Below, one piece after another: positions 9,301 to 16,740 of a DNA stretch of 16,740 bases; the stretch's first letter is position 1; every line of letters starts with the position of its first letter. Under the pieces are notes generated by a model. That model saw only the letters and a program-made list of their open reading frames with translations, had not been told where the DNA came from and did not search any database. This stretch comes from JALYSX01 sp036510515 (GTDB lineage Bacteria > Vulcanimicrobiota > Vulcanimicrobiia > Vulcanimicrobiales > Vulcanimicrobiaceae). The DNA is taken from contig DATCDS010000146.1 in NCBI GenBank assembly GCA_036510515.1, positions 1 to 16,740 of the forward strand. The letters run 5' to 3'. The position numbers and the translations under genes were made by a program.

Positions 9301-9993
9301 ATGGCGTTAGGTCGGATCCTGGTAGTCGAAGACGACGAAGATGTCGCTCTCTTAGAGCGGACGGTTCTCGAGCGCGCGGGTTACGACGTACGAATGACGG
9401 GAAGCGGAGCCGAGGCCTTGGAGTTGGCCGAAAGCTACGCGCCCGACGTCGTCCTGCTCGACGTCGGTTTGCCCGATATCTCGGGCCTGGACGTCTGTAC
9501 GTCGATCTCCAACTCCAACACCGCGTTCATCTTAATGGTCAGCGGCCACTCGCGCGAGCAAGACGTGCTGTTGGGACTCGGTTTGGGCGCCGACGATTAC
9601 ATTACCAAACCGTTTTCGGGCAACGAGCTGGTGGCTCGCGTCGCCTCGTTCCTGCGGCGGCGCGAACGCGGCGGCGCCAAGAACGATCCCGACAGCGTTC
9701 TAACCGTGGGCAGCGCGCAACTCAATCGCGATTTCCATACCCTGATCAACAACGGAAGTACGTCGACGCTCACCGCGCTCGAATTTCGGTTGCTCTGGTT
9801 TCTCGCGTGCGCCGAGGGCCGGTTGTTGACGCGAGCGCAGATTCTCGAAGAGGTATGGGACGATCGTTCGGGGGTTCCGACGCGCGTCGTCGACGTGCAC
9901 GTCGCCGCGCTGCGCAAGAAACTAGGCGAACTCAAGGCGCCGATGGAGATCGCCTCCGTGCGCGGCATTGGCTACCGACTCGACACCAGATAG
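9301..9993 (+). CDS. OmpR/PhoB-family response regulator, no adjacent kinase
   Basis: This 230-residue protein is a two-domain DNA-binding response regulator. The receiver domain (about 5-120) has the acidic pocket Glu10/Asp11/Asp12, the phosphoacceptor Asp54 in LLDVGLPD, Ser81 at the switch Ser/Thr position and Lys103 in DDYITKPF. The effector (about 130-228) is an OmpR-type winged helix with the conserved TALEFRLLWFL, RVVDVHVAALRKKL and IASVRGIGYRL segments. Every receiver residue needed for phosphorylation is present. No histidine kinase gene lies in the window, so the partner is encoded elsewhere. The 3' end overlaps the MocR-like gene by 26 bases, which suggests both regulators are made together. 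Target genes are unknown. Confidence 0.95.
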   Translation: MALGRILVVEDDEDVALLERTVLERAGYDVRMTGSGAEALELAESYAPDVVLLDVGLPDISGLDVCTSISNSNTAFILMVSGHSREQDVLLGLGLGADDYITKPFSGNELVARVASFLRRRERGGAKNDPDSVLTVGSAQLNRDFHTLINNGSTSTLTALEFRLLWFLACAEGRLLTRAQILEEVWDDRSGVPTRVVDVHVAALRKKLGELKAPMEIASVRGIGYRLDTR

Positions 9994-11455
9994 CGCGCCA
10001 ACCGCCGCCGGTCTGGGCCTGACGCTCGAAGCGCACGATCGACGACCGCTGTACGTTCAACTTGCCGATCAGCTGGTCGAAGCCATCGAAGCCGGCCGTT
10101 TGCAACCCGGTGGGCGTCTGCCCCCAATGCGCGGCCTGGCGGCCTCGCTGGGGTGCGGACTGGTAACCGTCTCGCAAGCCTACGACTTACTGGTCGCACG
10201 CGGACGTTTGGTCGCGCGCGTGGGCAAGGGCACCTTCGTCGCGCAAACGCATGAGGCCGTCGAGCCCTTCGGGCGCCGCTGGGAACCCGACGTCGGCCGC
10301 TTCGCGCGCGCGCAGCGCCTCGAGGGCGTGATGGAACAACTGACGCGCGCGGACGTCCCCGGCGCGATCTCGTTGGCGACCGGACATCCCGCGCCGGAAA
10401 CCTTCCCCCTCCACGATTTCGGGCGTGCGTTTTCGCGCACGCTTTTGGACGATCCGCCCGAAGCGATGCAGTACCGTTCGTCGACCGGCGATGCGGATCT
10501 CTGCGACCTGTTGGCCGCACTCTTGCAAGCGCGGGGCTGTCGCGCGTCGGCGCGCGAGGTGATCGTCTGCTCGGGCGCGCAGCAGGCGGCCGATTTGGTC
10601 GCGACCGTCCTGCTGGAGCCTCGGACGGTCGTCGCCGCGGAATCACCGACCTATTCGGGGACGTTGGGGGTCTTCGACGCGCGCGGCGTCACCTACGTCG
10701 AAGTGCGCAGCGATACCGACGGCATCCGTCCCGACGACGTCGAGCGCGTCTTCGCCGAATATCGGCCGCGCTTGCTCTACGTCAACCCCATAGCGCAGAA
10801 CCCGACCGGCGCCGTCTTGCCGCAGCGGCGCGCCAAACAGATCGTCGCGCTGGCACGCCGCTACGACGTCGTGGTCCTGGAGGATCAGACCGGTTGGCAA
10901 CTGACCTACGACGCGCCGGCGCCGCCACCACTGGCCTCATTCGATACCGACGGGCGGGTGATCGTGATGGAGAGCCTGTCCAAGTCGATTTTTCCCGCGC
11001 TGCGCATCGGGTATCTCTATTGCAAGGGCGGCCTCGCCGAAGCGCTCGAGATCGCCAAGGTTCGCGCCGACGTATTTACTTCAACGCTGATCCAGCGCGC
11101 GCTCTGGCGCTTCATGGATTCGCCGGCCTATCCGCGTCACGTGCGTTCTTCACGCGCGCTCTACCGCGAACGTCGCGATAGCTTCATCGAAGCGCTGGCG
11201 GAGCACGTTGCGTGGGCCGACGTGGCGACGCCCGCCGCCGGAGTAAACGTTTGGCTGAACCTTCCGCAGCGCATCTCGACGCAAGCCGCGTTCGACGCGT
11301 GCGCGCGAGAGGGTGTGCTGGTGATGCCGGCCGAGCCGTTCTATCCGACGCGCACCGGGCCTTCGGCACTGCGTCTATCGTTCGGGCACTTGACCAAAGA
11401 GATCGCCCGCGAAGGCGTCGCGCGCGTAGGTCGCGCGATTGGCGCACTAAGCTAG
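9968..11455 (+). CDS. MocR-type transcriptional regulator (GntR winged helix fused to class I aminotransferase domain)
   Basis: About 495 residues. A GntR winged helix occupies roughly residues 25-95 (YVQLADQLVEAIEAGRLQPG, then VSQAYDLLVARGRLVARVGKGTFV). A fold-type I PLP domain fills the rest: NPTG at 278-281, Asp306 in the LEDQT segment that faces the pyridine nitrogen, PLP-binding Lys339 in SLSKSIFP, and a substrate-carboxylate Arg in SALRLSFGH. Such proteins sense an amine or amino acid through PLP and regulate transporters or biosynthesis. The Tyr that follows the PLP Asp in relatives (EDDYD or EDDPY) is absent here. The start is uncertain: TTG 9968, overlapping the response regulator by 26 bases, gives a complete DNA-binding domain, and no better in-frame start is visible before it. 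An aminotransferase role is possible but less likely than regulation. Confidence 0.92.
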   Translation: MATDSTPDSAPTAAGLGLTLEAHDRRPLYVQLADQLVEAIEAGRLQPGGRLPPMRGLAASLGCGLVTVSQAYDLLVARGRLVARVGKGTFVAQTHEAVEPFGRRWEPDVGRFARAQRLEGVMEQLTRADVPGAISLATGHPAPETFPLHDFGRAFSRTLLDDPPEAMQYRSSTGDADLCDLLAALLQARGCRASAREVIVCSGAQQAADLVATVLLEPRTVVAAESPTYSGTLGVFDARGVTYVEVRSDTDGIRPDDVERVFAEYRPRLLYVNPIAQNPTGAVLPQRRAKQIVALARRYDVVVLEDQTGWQLTYDAPAPPPLASFDTDGRVIVMESLSKSIFPALRIGYLYCKGGLAEALEIAKVRADVFTSTLIQRALWRFMDSPAYPRHVRSSRALYRERRDSFIEALAEHVAWADVATPAAGVNVWLNLPQRISTQAAFDACAREGVLVMPAEPFYPTRTGPSALRLSFGHLTKEIAREGVARVGRAIGALS

Positions 11456-11506
11456 CGAGCGCCGTTGCGGGCAGGGCCGGAGCGGGCGGCGACCGTAGCC
11501 TAGGGG

Positions 11507-13804
11507 GTGACCCTTCGACGATTTCTTGCGGCGGCTTTAGCCGCCGTTCTCCTTGGTGCGGCGCCCGCACGGCCCACGATCTACACCGCGCCGGCGGGCA
11601 ACCGTTTGTCCGGACCGCCCCAGGCGTCTAATCCATTCGACATCGTCTTGCCTAACGGCCGCATCGTCGCGCCCGTTGGGGTCGACGTCGCGGTCGGCGA
11701 CGACGCGCAGGGCCTCGCGCTTACGCCCGATGGGCAGTACGCGATCGTCAGCACGGGCGACGGCCTGACGGTCGTCGACGCGTCCTCGATGCGCGTCGTT
11801 AGCATCTATCAACAAACGGGCGACGTCTTTTCGCAAGGCGTGGCCGCGCTGCGCGATCCGAACGACGCGGGCAGGACGGTGGTGCTGGCCTCCGGCGGAG
11901 CGAGCAACGTCGTGCACGTGTTGGATCTCAGCGACGCCGGCGATCTGACACAGGAGCCCCATCGCGTGGCGATGCCCGAACCCGACGATCCGCATTTTGC
12001 CGACAACGGCCGCGGGTTCGCATCGGCCCTGGCGGTTTCGGCCGATGGCCGCACCGCGTACGTCGCGCATAGCGTCGGCGATAGCGTGAGCGCGATCGAC
12101 GTCGCGCAGCGCCGCGTGATCAGCGACACCGCGGTCGGTTTCGCGCCGGCGGACGTCAACGTCGCAGGCAACGCGCTCTACGTCACCAACGAAGGTCTGG
12201 CGCGTTATGGTTTGTTGTTTACGCCCGCGCGCGTGCCGGCGTTCCAAACCGTCGCGGGCGACCTCGAACGGTCGTCGTCGCTCGACGTGCTGACGCTGGG
12301 TGCCGATGGCGACATCGACGGCGACCCGTCGACCGCTGCGGTCGTGCGGTTGGATCCCATTCCCGATGGAACGAAGACCGTCGGCGGGGCACATCCCAGC
12401 GCGACGATCGTTTCACCCAACGGGCATTTCGCCTTCGTGTGCTTGACCGGTGTCGATCGCGTCGAGGTCGTCTCTTTGACGGGGACGCCGCGCGCCATCG
12501 GTGGCATCTCGATGCAGCTCTACACCGGCTGGCCGTACGGAACGCGGCCCGACGCCATCGCGATTTCGCGCGATGGGAAACGACTCTACGTCGCGCTGGC
12601 AGGTATCAACGCAATCGGCGTCATCGATAGCAGCAATCCCTTGAAGTTGCGCCGGCTGGGATTGGTTCCCGCAGGGTGGTCGCCCGACGCGCTGGCGCTG
12701 TCCTCCGACGATCGGTATTTGTACGTGGCGAACGCCGATGGCACCGGACAACCTGCGGGAGCGAGCCTGCAACGGATCGATCTGCGAACGCTCAAGCTCG
12801 CTCCGGTTACGCTGTCGGCGCTGCGCTACAATCGCGTCGCGGCCTTCGGGCGCCCCAACGCGCTGGTGCCGGCGATTCGTTCGTCGCGGGCCTCCGATGC
12901 GATCGGCCACGTCGTGTTCGTGCTGACCGGCAGCGCGCCGTTCGATCCGTCGCTCGATGCCGGCGTTACGCCAAACCTGCAGGCGTTGTCCGTACGCTAC
13001 GCCGTCGCCGACAACTTCTATCCCGATGCCGATGCGGCCAGCCTCGAGCAGCTCGCGCTGGGCGGGATCGTCACGGAGTACTTTCGCGCGACGCAGGAGC
13101 AGTCGCCCGAAAGTTACCCGCGTGCCGGATACATCTTCAACAGCCTGGCGCTCAAGAAACGCTCCTATCGCGACTACGGCGCACTGCTGCGTCTGCCGGG
13201 ATTCGCCCCCGGCACTCCAGGCGCCGGCGGGTTGGGTGGATCCTACGGTCGGGACGTTCCGGCCTTGGGCGCGCTGGCGGGGCACGTCGACACGAACTAT
13301 CCCGGCTGGAACCCGCAGATCGGGAACCTCGCCCGGGCCGACGAATTCGTGCGCGACCACACGGCGCTGATTGGGTCCGGCGCTCCGCCGGCGTTCTGCG
13401 CCATCTGGCTGCCCGACAGCGGCCGATCGAGCGACGCCGCCGAGACGGACGCCGCCCTGGGGAAGATCGTCGCCTACCTGACCGGGACGCCGCAGTGGTC
13501 CTCGACCGCAGTCTTCGTCCTGCCCGCCCAGGCCCCGGGCACGAGCCCCTTCGCCCGCGGCCGGGCGCTGGTGATCTCTCCCTATGCCAAGCGCGGATAT
13601 CTGGGCGATCGTCACCTCTCGACGGCGAGCGCGCTCAAGACCGCCGACGAGCTGCTGGGCTTGCCGCCCCTGACTCTCAACGATCTGTTGGCCAGCGATA
13701 TGGCCGATTTCTTTACGACCGGGCCGCGGCGAGCGGCGCGAAGTGGTCCGGGCACCGGCGTCGAACATCGGGCCGTTCCCCATCCGCCGTCAGATAGCAA
13801 ATGA
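11507..13804 (+). CDS. Secreted YVTN-type beta-propeller protein with degenerate phosphoesterase domain
   Basis: 765 residues. A signal peptide is clear: RR at 4-5, a hydrophobic Ala/Leu stretch, and a cleavage region near Ala19-Ala21. Residues about 40-450 form a YVTN/YncE-like beta-propeller, with repeats such as LALTPDGQYAIVS, LAVSADGRTAYVA, IAISRDGKRLYVA and LALSSDDRYLYVA. Residues about 465-745 match the phosphoesterase (AcpA/phospholipase C-like) domain that often follows such propellers, keeping VISPYAKRG and LKTADELLGLPPL. The metal and active-site motifs are gone: the ENRT-like position is TGSA (474-477), LPNDHT is LPDSGR (635-640), and the EDD...DHVD segment is PAQAPG...FARGR (673-686). 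A non-catalytic binding or scaffold role outside the cytoplasm is inferred. GTG 11507 is forced: TAG 11501 is in frame just upstream and no other start precedes the signal peptide. Confidence 0.88.
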   Translation: MTLRRFLAAALAAVLLGAAPARPTIYTAPAGNRLSGPPQASNPFDIVLPNGRIVAPVGVDVAVGDDAQGLALTPDGQYAIVSTGDGLTVVDASSMRVVSIYQQTGDVFSQGVAALRDPNDAGRTVVLASGGASNVVHVLDLSDAGDLTQEPHRVAMPEPDDPHFADNGRGFASALAVSADGRTAYVAHSVGDSVSAIDVAQRRVISDTAVGFAPADVNVAGNALYVTNEGLARYGLLFTPARVPAFQTVAGDLERSSSLDVLTLGADGDIDGDPSTAAVVRLDPIPDGTKTVGGAHPSATIVSPNGHFAFVCLTGVDRVEVVSLTGTPRAIGGISMQLYTGWPYGTRPDAIAISRDGKRLYVALAGINAIGVIDSSNPLKLRRLGLVPAGWSPDALALSSDDRYLYVANADGTGQPAGASLQRIDLRTLKLAPVTLSALRYNRVAAFGRPNALVPAIRSSRASDAIGHVVFVLTGSAPFDPSLDAGVTPNLQALSVRYAVADNFYPDADAASLEQLALGGIVTEYFRATQEQSPESYPRAGYIFNSLALKKRSYRDYGALLRLPGFAPGTPGAGGLGGSYGRDVPALGALAGHVDTNYPGWNPQIGNLARADEFVRDHTALIGSGAPPAFCAIWLPDSGRSSDAAETDAALGKIVAYLTGTPQWSSTAVFVLPAQAPGTSPFARGRALVISPYAKRGYLGDRHLSTASALKTADELLGLPPLTLNDLLASDMADFFTTGPRRAARSGPGTGVEHRAVPHPPSDSK

Positions 13805-14637
13805 GCAAGACACAGACAGCAACGTTCGGACCCCGTTTGGTAGCCCGGCCTAGTGGTTCGCTTCGCGCTGCGATCGCCGTGCGTCCGTCCGCCGCGATCG
13901 AGGACGCGCGTCCGATGCCCGGCGAGCCCGGAGCGATCTATTCGCGCGCGCTCGAGCAGCACGCGGTCTTCGTCAAGACGTTAGCCTATTGCGGGGTCGA
14001 AACGGTTCTCTTGGAGCCCGTGGGAACCGATCCGCTTGAGGTGGCCGCGGCCGATGCGGCGATTGCGTTCGAAGACGGCGCGTTGATCGCCAGGCCGACG
14101 GTCATGTCGCGCCGCGACGAAGCCGCCCGAATGCAAGCCGAGTTCGCGCGTATCGACGTTCCGCTGGCGGGAAACATCGTCGCGCCGGGACTGCTCGACG
14201 GCGGCGACGTGTTGTTAGCGGGGACGACCGCGTTCGTTGGAATCGGCGGGCGCGGCAACCGCATCGGCCGCGTGGGTTTCGCCGGCGTCGCCCTCGCGCA
14301 CGGCTATCGCGTCGTCGAGGTCGTTCTGGCATCTGGGGTACCGTCGCTGCGTTCGGTGGCCAGCGCCGTCGCGGACGACACGGTCGTCCTGGGAGCGGAG
14401 AAGGTCGATGTCGGCGCGTTCGCGGGGTTTACGACGATTTTGCTGGAGCGAGGCGAGAGCCTAGCCGCCGGGGTGCTGTGTCTTGGAGACCGCCACGTCC
14501 TGGCCGACATCCGCTATCGCACGTCCCTCAAGTTGATGCAAAAAGCAGGCCTGCTGGTCGAAGCCATCGATCTTTACGAGTTCGCGAAGATCGGGATATC
14601 ACCGTCGATGCTGGCGCTCGCGCTCAAGCGCGAGTAG
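13801..14637 (+). CDS. Dimethylargininase/amidinotransferase-fold protein lacking catalytic Cys and His
   Basis: This 278-residue protein follows the DDAH (guanidino-group-modifying) fold: an N-terminal VRPS segment, ALEQHAVFVKTLAYCGVE, AFEDGALIARP with Glu91-Asp92, LLDGGDVLLAGTTAFVG (about 131-147), and a C-terminal DLYEFAKIG. In active members, His lies in a HLK motif and the nucleophilic Cys near the C-terminus. Here the His motif reads PSLRS (181-185) and the Cys position falls in SPSML (267-271). The only cysteines are mid-protein and unrelated. The fold call is fairly strong; the loss of the dyad argues for a pseudoenzyme or a different chemistry. No signal peptide is seen. ATG 13801 overlaps the propeller gene's TGA as ATGA, so the two are probably co-translated although the partner is exported. 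Confidence 0.82.
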   Translation: MSKTQTATFGPRLVARPSGSLRAAIAVRPSAAIEDARPMPGEPGAIYSRALEQHAVFVKTLAYCGVETVLLEPVGTDPLEVAAADAAIAFEDGALIARPTVMSRRDEAARMQAEFARIDVPLAGNIVAPGLLDGGDVLLAGTTAFVGIGGRGNRIGRVGFAGVALAHGYRVVEVVLASGVPSLRSVASAVADDTVVLGAEKVDVGAFAGFTTILLERGESLAAGVLCLGDRHVLADIRYRTSLKLMQKAGLLVEAIDLYEFAKIGISPSMLALALKRE

Positions 14638-14648
14638 ATCTCCCCGAC

Positions 14649-15377
14649 ATGCGCATCGCGATCCTTTCGGACATCCACGGAAACCTGGTCGGCTTGGATG
14701 CCTGCCTGATCGATCTCGAACAGCAGGGCGGCGCCGACACGATCGTCGGCGCGGGCGACTTGTGCGCCGACGGTCCCAAACCCAAGAAAGTGTTGCAGCG
14801 TCTGGCCGATATCGGCGCGGTCTGCTTGCGAGGCAACACCGATCGCTACATCGCCGTGCGCGACGATGCGGCGATGCCGGCGGTCGAACGCGCGCAGCTC
14901 GAATGGACGCGCAAGGACCTGGGAGACAAGTGGGTTTCGTGGTTGGGCGAGTTGCCGTTTTCGCTGCGCTTCGGCGGCGCTGAGAACGAGCTGCTGGTCG
15001 TGCACGCCAACCCGTCCAACGACGACGAACATCTGTGGCCCGATGCCGACGACGAAACGTTGGAACGATTGATCGGCGACGAGGCCGCGCCAACGATTGC
15101 GTTCGGCCACCTGCACTTGCCCTACGCGCGCACGTGGCGCGGCAAACTTCTGGTCGACGTTGCGTCGGCCGGGCTGCCCAAAGACGGCGATTCGCGCGCG
15201 GGGTACGCCATCCTGACGCAGCGCTCGGGCGGATGGGAAGTCAAGCACCGCCGCGTCGCGTTCGACGTGAAGAAGGTCGCAACCCAACTGACCGATTCTG
15301 CGATTCCGGCGAGCGCCGATCTCATCGCGGCCCTTCGCCGGCATCGCTACAAACGTCTGAAAAATATCATTCCGTGA
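14649..15377 (+). CDS. YfcE/MJ0936-like calcineurin-type metallophosphoesterase
   Basis: This 242-residue cytoplasmic protein is a binuclear metal phosphoesterase of the small YfcE-like class. Motifs in order are Asp8-x-His10 in SDIHGN, Asp37 in GAGDL, Asn63 in RGNTD, His in VVHANP, and His154-x-His156 in GHLH. All canonical metal ligands are present, so it should be active on phosphodiesters or phosphomonoesters; the natural substrate is unknown. The C-terminal 40 residues are basic (HRYKRLKN near the end). ATG 14649 is chosen because the motif-bearing fold begins right at the Met (MRIAILSDIHGN); the open frame extends upstream only as non-homologous sequence inside the previous gene. It starts 11 bases after that gene and its stop overlaps the ABC gene, so it is part of the same transcript. 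Confidence 0.93.
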   Translation: MRIAILSDIHGNLVGLDACLIDLEQQGGADTIVGAGDLCADGPKPKKVLQRLADIGAVCLRGNTDRYIAVRDDAAMPAVERAQLEWTRKDLGDKWVSWLGELPFSLRFGGAENELLVVHANPSNDDEHLWPDADDETLERLIGDEAAPTIAFGHLHLPYARTWRGKLLVDVASAGLPKDGDSRAGYAILTQRSGGWEVKHRRVAFDVKKVATQLTDSAIPASADLIAALRRHRYKRLKNIIP

Positions 15378-16120
15378 TGCAACCCGTACCCGAGGCGCTC
15401 GCCCCGGCCATCGAGGTCGAGCATCTCGTCAAACGCTACGGCGATCTGGTAGCCGTCGACGATCTCTCCTTGCGCGTGCAGGCCGGGGACTTCTTCGGCT
15501 TTCTCGGGCCCAACGGCGCCGGCAAGACCACGACGATCAGCGCGATCGTCGGATTGGCCAAAAAGACCGCCGGCCGCATTCGCATCTTCGGTCACGACAT
15601 CGACACCGACTGGCGCGTCGCGCGCCGGTTCGTGGGCTTGGCGCCGCAAGAGTTCAACTTCGATCGCTACCTCTCCATCCGCGACGTGCTGATCTTCCAA
15701 GCCGGATACTACGGAATTCGCCGGCGCGACATCGAGTCGCGTGCCGACGAGCTGCTCGAACGGTTCGGCCTAACGTCGAAGTCCAAGGTCGAGTTTACAA
15801 AACTGTCGGGCGGCCAGAAGCGCCGCTTGACGTTGGCGCGCGCCCTGATCCACTCGCCTCAACTCTTGATCCTCGACGAACCGACCGCGGGCGTCGATGT
15901 TGAACTGCGTTTAGAATTGTGGGCGCTGCTGCGCTCGCTCAACGCCTCGGGCCTCACGATCTTTCTAACGACGCACTACTTAGAAGAGGCCGAGACGCTC
16001 TGTCGCAACATCGCGATCGTTCGTGCCGGGAAGATCGTCGCCGACCAAACGACCGCGTCGCTGGTCGGCACGGAGGGCGGCAACCTGCAAGACATTTTCT
16101 TAGAGCTCACGCGATCGTGA
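15377..16120 (+). CDS. ABC-2 type exporter, ATP-binding protein
   Basis: This 247-residue ATPase is of the DrrA/NodI/CcmA-like class that drives ABC-2 permeases for drugs, polysaccharides or lipids. It has Walker A GPNGAGKTT (44-52, Lys50), a Q-loop in LAPQEF, signature LSGGQ (143-147), Walker B LLILDEP (Asp167/Glu168), a D-loop and the switch His200 in LTTHYLEEAE. All motifs are intact. ATG 15377 overlaps the phosphoesterase stop by one base (TGATG); GTG 15374 is one codon earlier. Longer upstream frame is just the previous gene read out of frame. The permease gene follows within 8 bases or overlaps, so the pair forms the exporter. Substrate is not predictable from the ATPase. Confidence 0.96.
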   Translation: MQPVPEALAPAIEVEHLVKRYGDLVAVDDLSLRVQAGDFFGFLGPNGAGKTTTISAIVGLAKKTAGRIRIFGHDIDTDWRVARRFVGLAPQEFNFDRYLSIRDVLIFQAGYYGIRRRDIESRADELLERFGLTSKSKVEFTKLSGGQKRRLTLARALIHSPQLLILDEPTAGVDVELRLELWALLRSLNASGLTIFLTTHYLEEAETLCRNIAIVRAGKIVADQTTASLVGTEGGNLQDIFLELTRS

Positions 16121-16128
16121 TCGCCTCC

Positions 16129-16740
16129 ATGAATACCGTCGCGCTGTGGACGCTGCTCAAGCGCGAGGTCATACGCAGTCTCAAGATTATCAACCAGGTG
16201 GTGTGGCCGCCGATCATCACGACGATGCTCTACGTGTTTATCTTCGGATTGGCGCTGGGCAAGCGGATTCCCAACGTGCAGGGCGTTTCCTATTCCGAGT
16301 TCTTGATTCCGGGGCTGATCATGCTCCAGGTGATCGATTCGTCCTACGGCGAGTGTTCCAGCTCCGTCTTTCAAGGGCGCTTCATGCAAGCGATCCAAGA
16401 GATGCTCATCGCGCCGATGTCCGCGTTCGAAATGGTTGCAGGCTACGTCCTGGGCAGCCTGGTACGTTCGCTGGTCATCGCGGTGCTGATCACGGTGTTG
16501 GGATTGATCCTCGTGCACACGCTTCCGAGCAACTGGCCCCTGTATCTGCTGGTGCTCTGCGTCGTCTCCGTCTTGTTTTCATCGTTGGGCATCATCTTCG
16601 GCTTGATGGCCGAGAAGTTCGACCATTTGGCCGTGCTGACGACCTTCGTCATCACGCCGCTGACGTTCGTGGGCGGCGTCTTCACCGCCGCGACGCTGCT
16701 GCCGCCGTTCCTGCGCCGCGCCGAGTTGTTCAATCCGATG
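16129..16740 (+). CDS. ABC-2 type exporter permease (3' end outside window)
   Basis: An open frame runs to the window edge without a stop, giving at least 204 residues. It opens with a short amphipathic LWTLLKREVIR segment typical of ABC-2 permeases. A hydrophobic helix follows (VVWPPIITTMLYVFIFGLAL), then YSEFLIPGLIMLQVI, QEMLIAPMSAFEMVAGYVLG, and several long hydrophobic stretches (LVIAVLITVLGLIL; LYLLVLCVVSVLFSSLGIIFGLM; a TFVGGVF segment). About five to six membrane segments are visible before the cut. ATG 16129 is used; GTG 16117, overlapping the ATPase stop as GTGA, is in frame and nearly as likely. Neither has a clear ribosome binding site. It is the partner of the preceding ATPase. 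The family is confident; the cargo is unknown. Confidence 0.92.
   Translation, partial: MNTVALWTLLKREVIRSLKIINQVVWPPIITTMLYVFIFGLALGKRIPNVQGVSYSEFLIPGLIMLQVIDSSYGECSSSVFQGRFMQAIQEMLIAPMSAFEMVAGYVLGSLVRSLVIAVLITVLGLILVHTLPSNWPLYLLVLCVVSVLFSSLGIIFGLMAEKFDHLAVLTTFVITPLTFVGGVFTAATLLPPFLRRAELFNPM

Noticed and set aside
11456..11506. Promoter or operator in the 51-base gap before the propeller gene
   Set aside because: The gap is G-rich with no recognisable -35/-10 pair, no clear inverted repeat and no good ribosome binding site near GTG 11507.
11529..11546. Perfect 7-base hairpin CGGCGGC/GCCGCCG with a 4-base loop
   Set aside because: It falls in the Ala-rich codons of the signal peptide and has no T-run after it, so it is likely a by-product of GCG/GCC alanine codons and not a terminator.
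12413..13783. A 456-codon open frame on the minus strand
   Set aside because: It lies opposite the propeller gene, is explained by high GC and third-position bias, and shows no recognisable domain. Other long antisense frames here (for example 1957-2826, 5242-6342) were dropped for the same reason.
14478..14648. Upstream extension of the metallophosphoesterase frame
   Set aside because: It lies inside the preceding gene and adds no homologous sequence; the fold starts at Met 14649.
15035..15376. Upstream extension of the ABC ATPase frame
   Set aside because: It is an out-of-frame reading of the phosphoesterase gene; the ATPase starts at the TGATG overlap.

Overview
The window is a dense, high-GC bacterial chromosomal segment. 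All thirteen complete or near-complete genes, plus the tail of one more, lie on the + strand, mostly with 1 to 53 base overlaps or very short gaps. A PBP4-type peptidoglycan hydrolase and an OmpR-type regulator place it in Bacteria. The phylum cannot be read safely. The GC-rich, GATCG-rich composition and gene mix remind me of uncultured lineages such as Eremiobacterota, but that is only an impression. No rRNA, tRNA, CRISPR array, phage gene or transposase gene is visible.

Layout. The window opens with the last 34 codons of an unknown protein (2-106) and a short-chain dehydrogenase-like gene (170-928). Next is a chain of four overlapping peptidase-family genes: an M1 aminopeptidase fused to HEAT repeats (925-3480), a membrane-anchored PBP4/DacB-type D-Ala-D-Ala carboxypeptidase (3428-4954), and the TldD (4954-6351) and TldE/PmbA (6344-7678) subunits. 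An ACT-domain malic enzyme follows (7688-9130). The one notable non-coding interval (9131-9300) is almost filled by a 163-base imperfect palindrome with 21-base terminal inverted repeats. Then come an OmpR/PhoB-type response regulator without an adjacent kinase (9301-9993) and an overlapping MocR-type GntR/aminotransferase regulator (9968-11455). A secreted beta-propeller/phosphoesterase-fold protein (11507-13804) is translationally coupled to a dimethylargininase-fold protein (13801-14637). A YfcE-like metallophosphoesterase (14649-15377) and an ABC-2 type exporter pair (ATPase 15377-16120; permease from 16129, cut by the window end) close the segment.

Functional reading. The first half is a peptide- and cell-wall-handling block with a central-carbon enzyme attached. 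The second half is regulatory and envelope-related.

The most unusual feature is how many enzyme-fold proteins lack diagnostic catalytic residues. The SDR has His in place of the catalytic Tyr. The secreted phosphoesterase domain has lost all three metal-ligand motifs I looked for. The dimethylargininase-like protein lacks both catalytic His and Cys. The MocR protein lacks the usual PLP-site Tyr. The coupled propeller/pseudo-phosphoesterase and pseudo-dimethylargininase pair, and the palindromic element at 9129-9291, are the best candidates for something undescribed.
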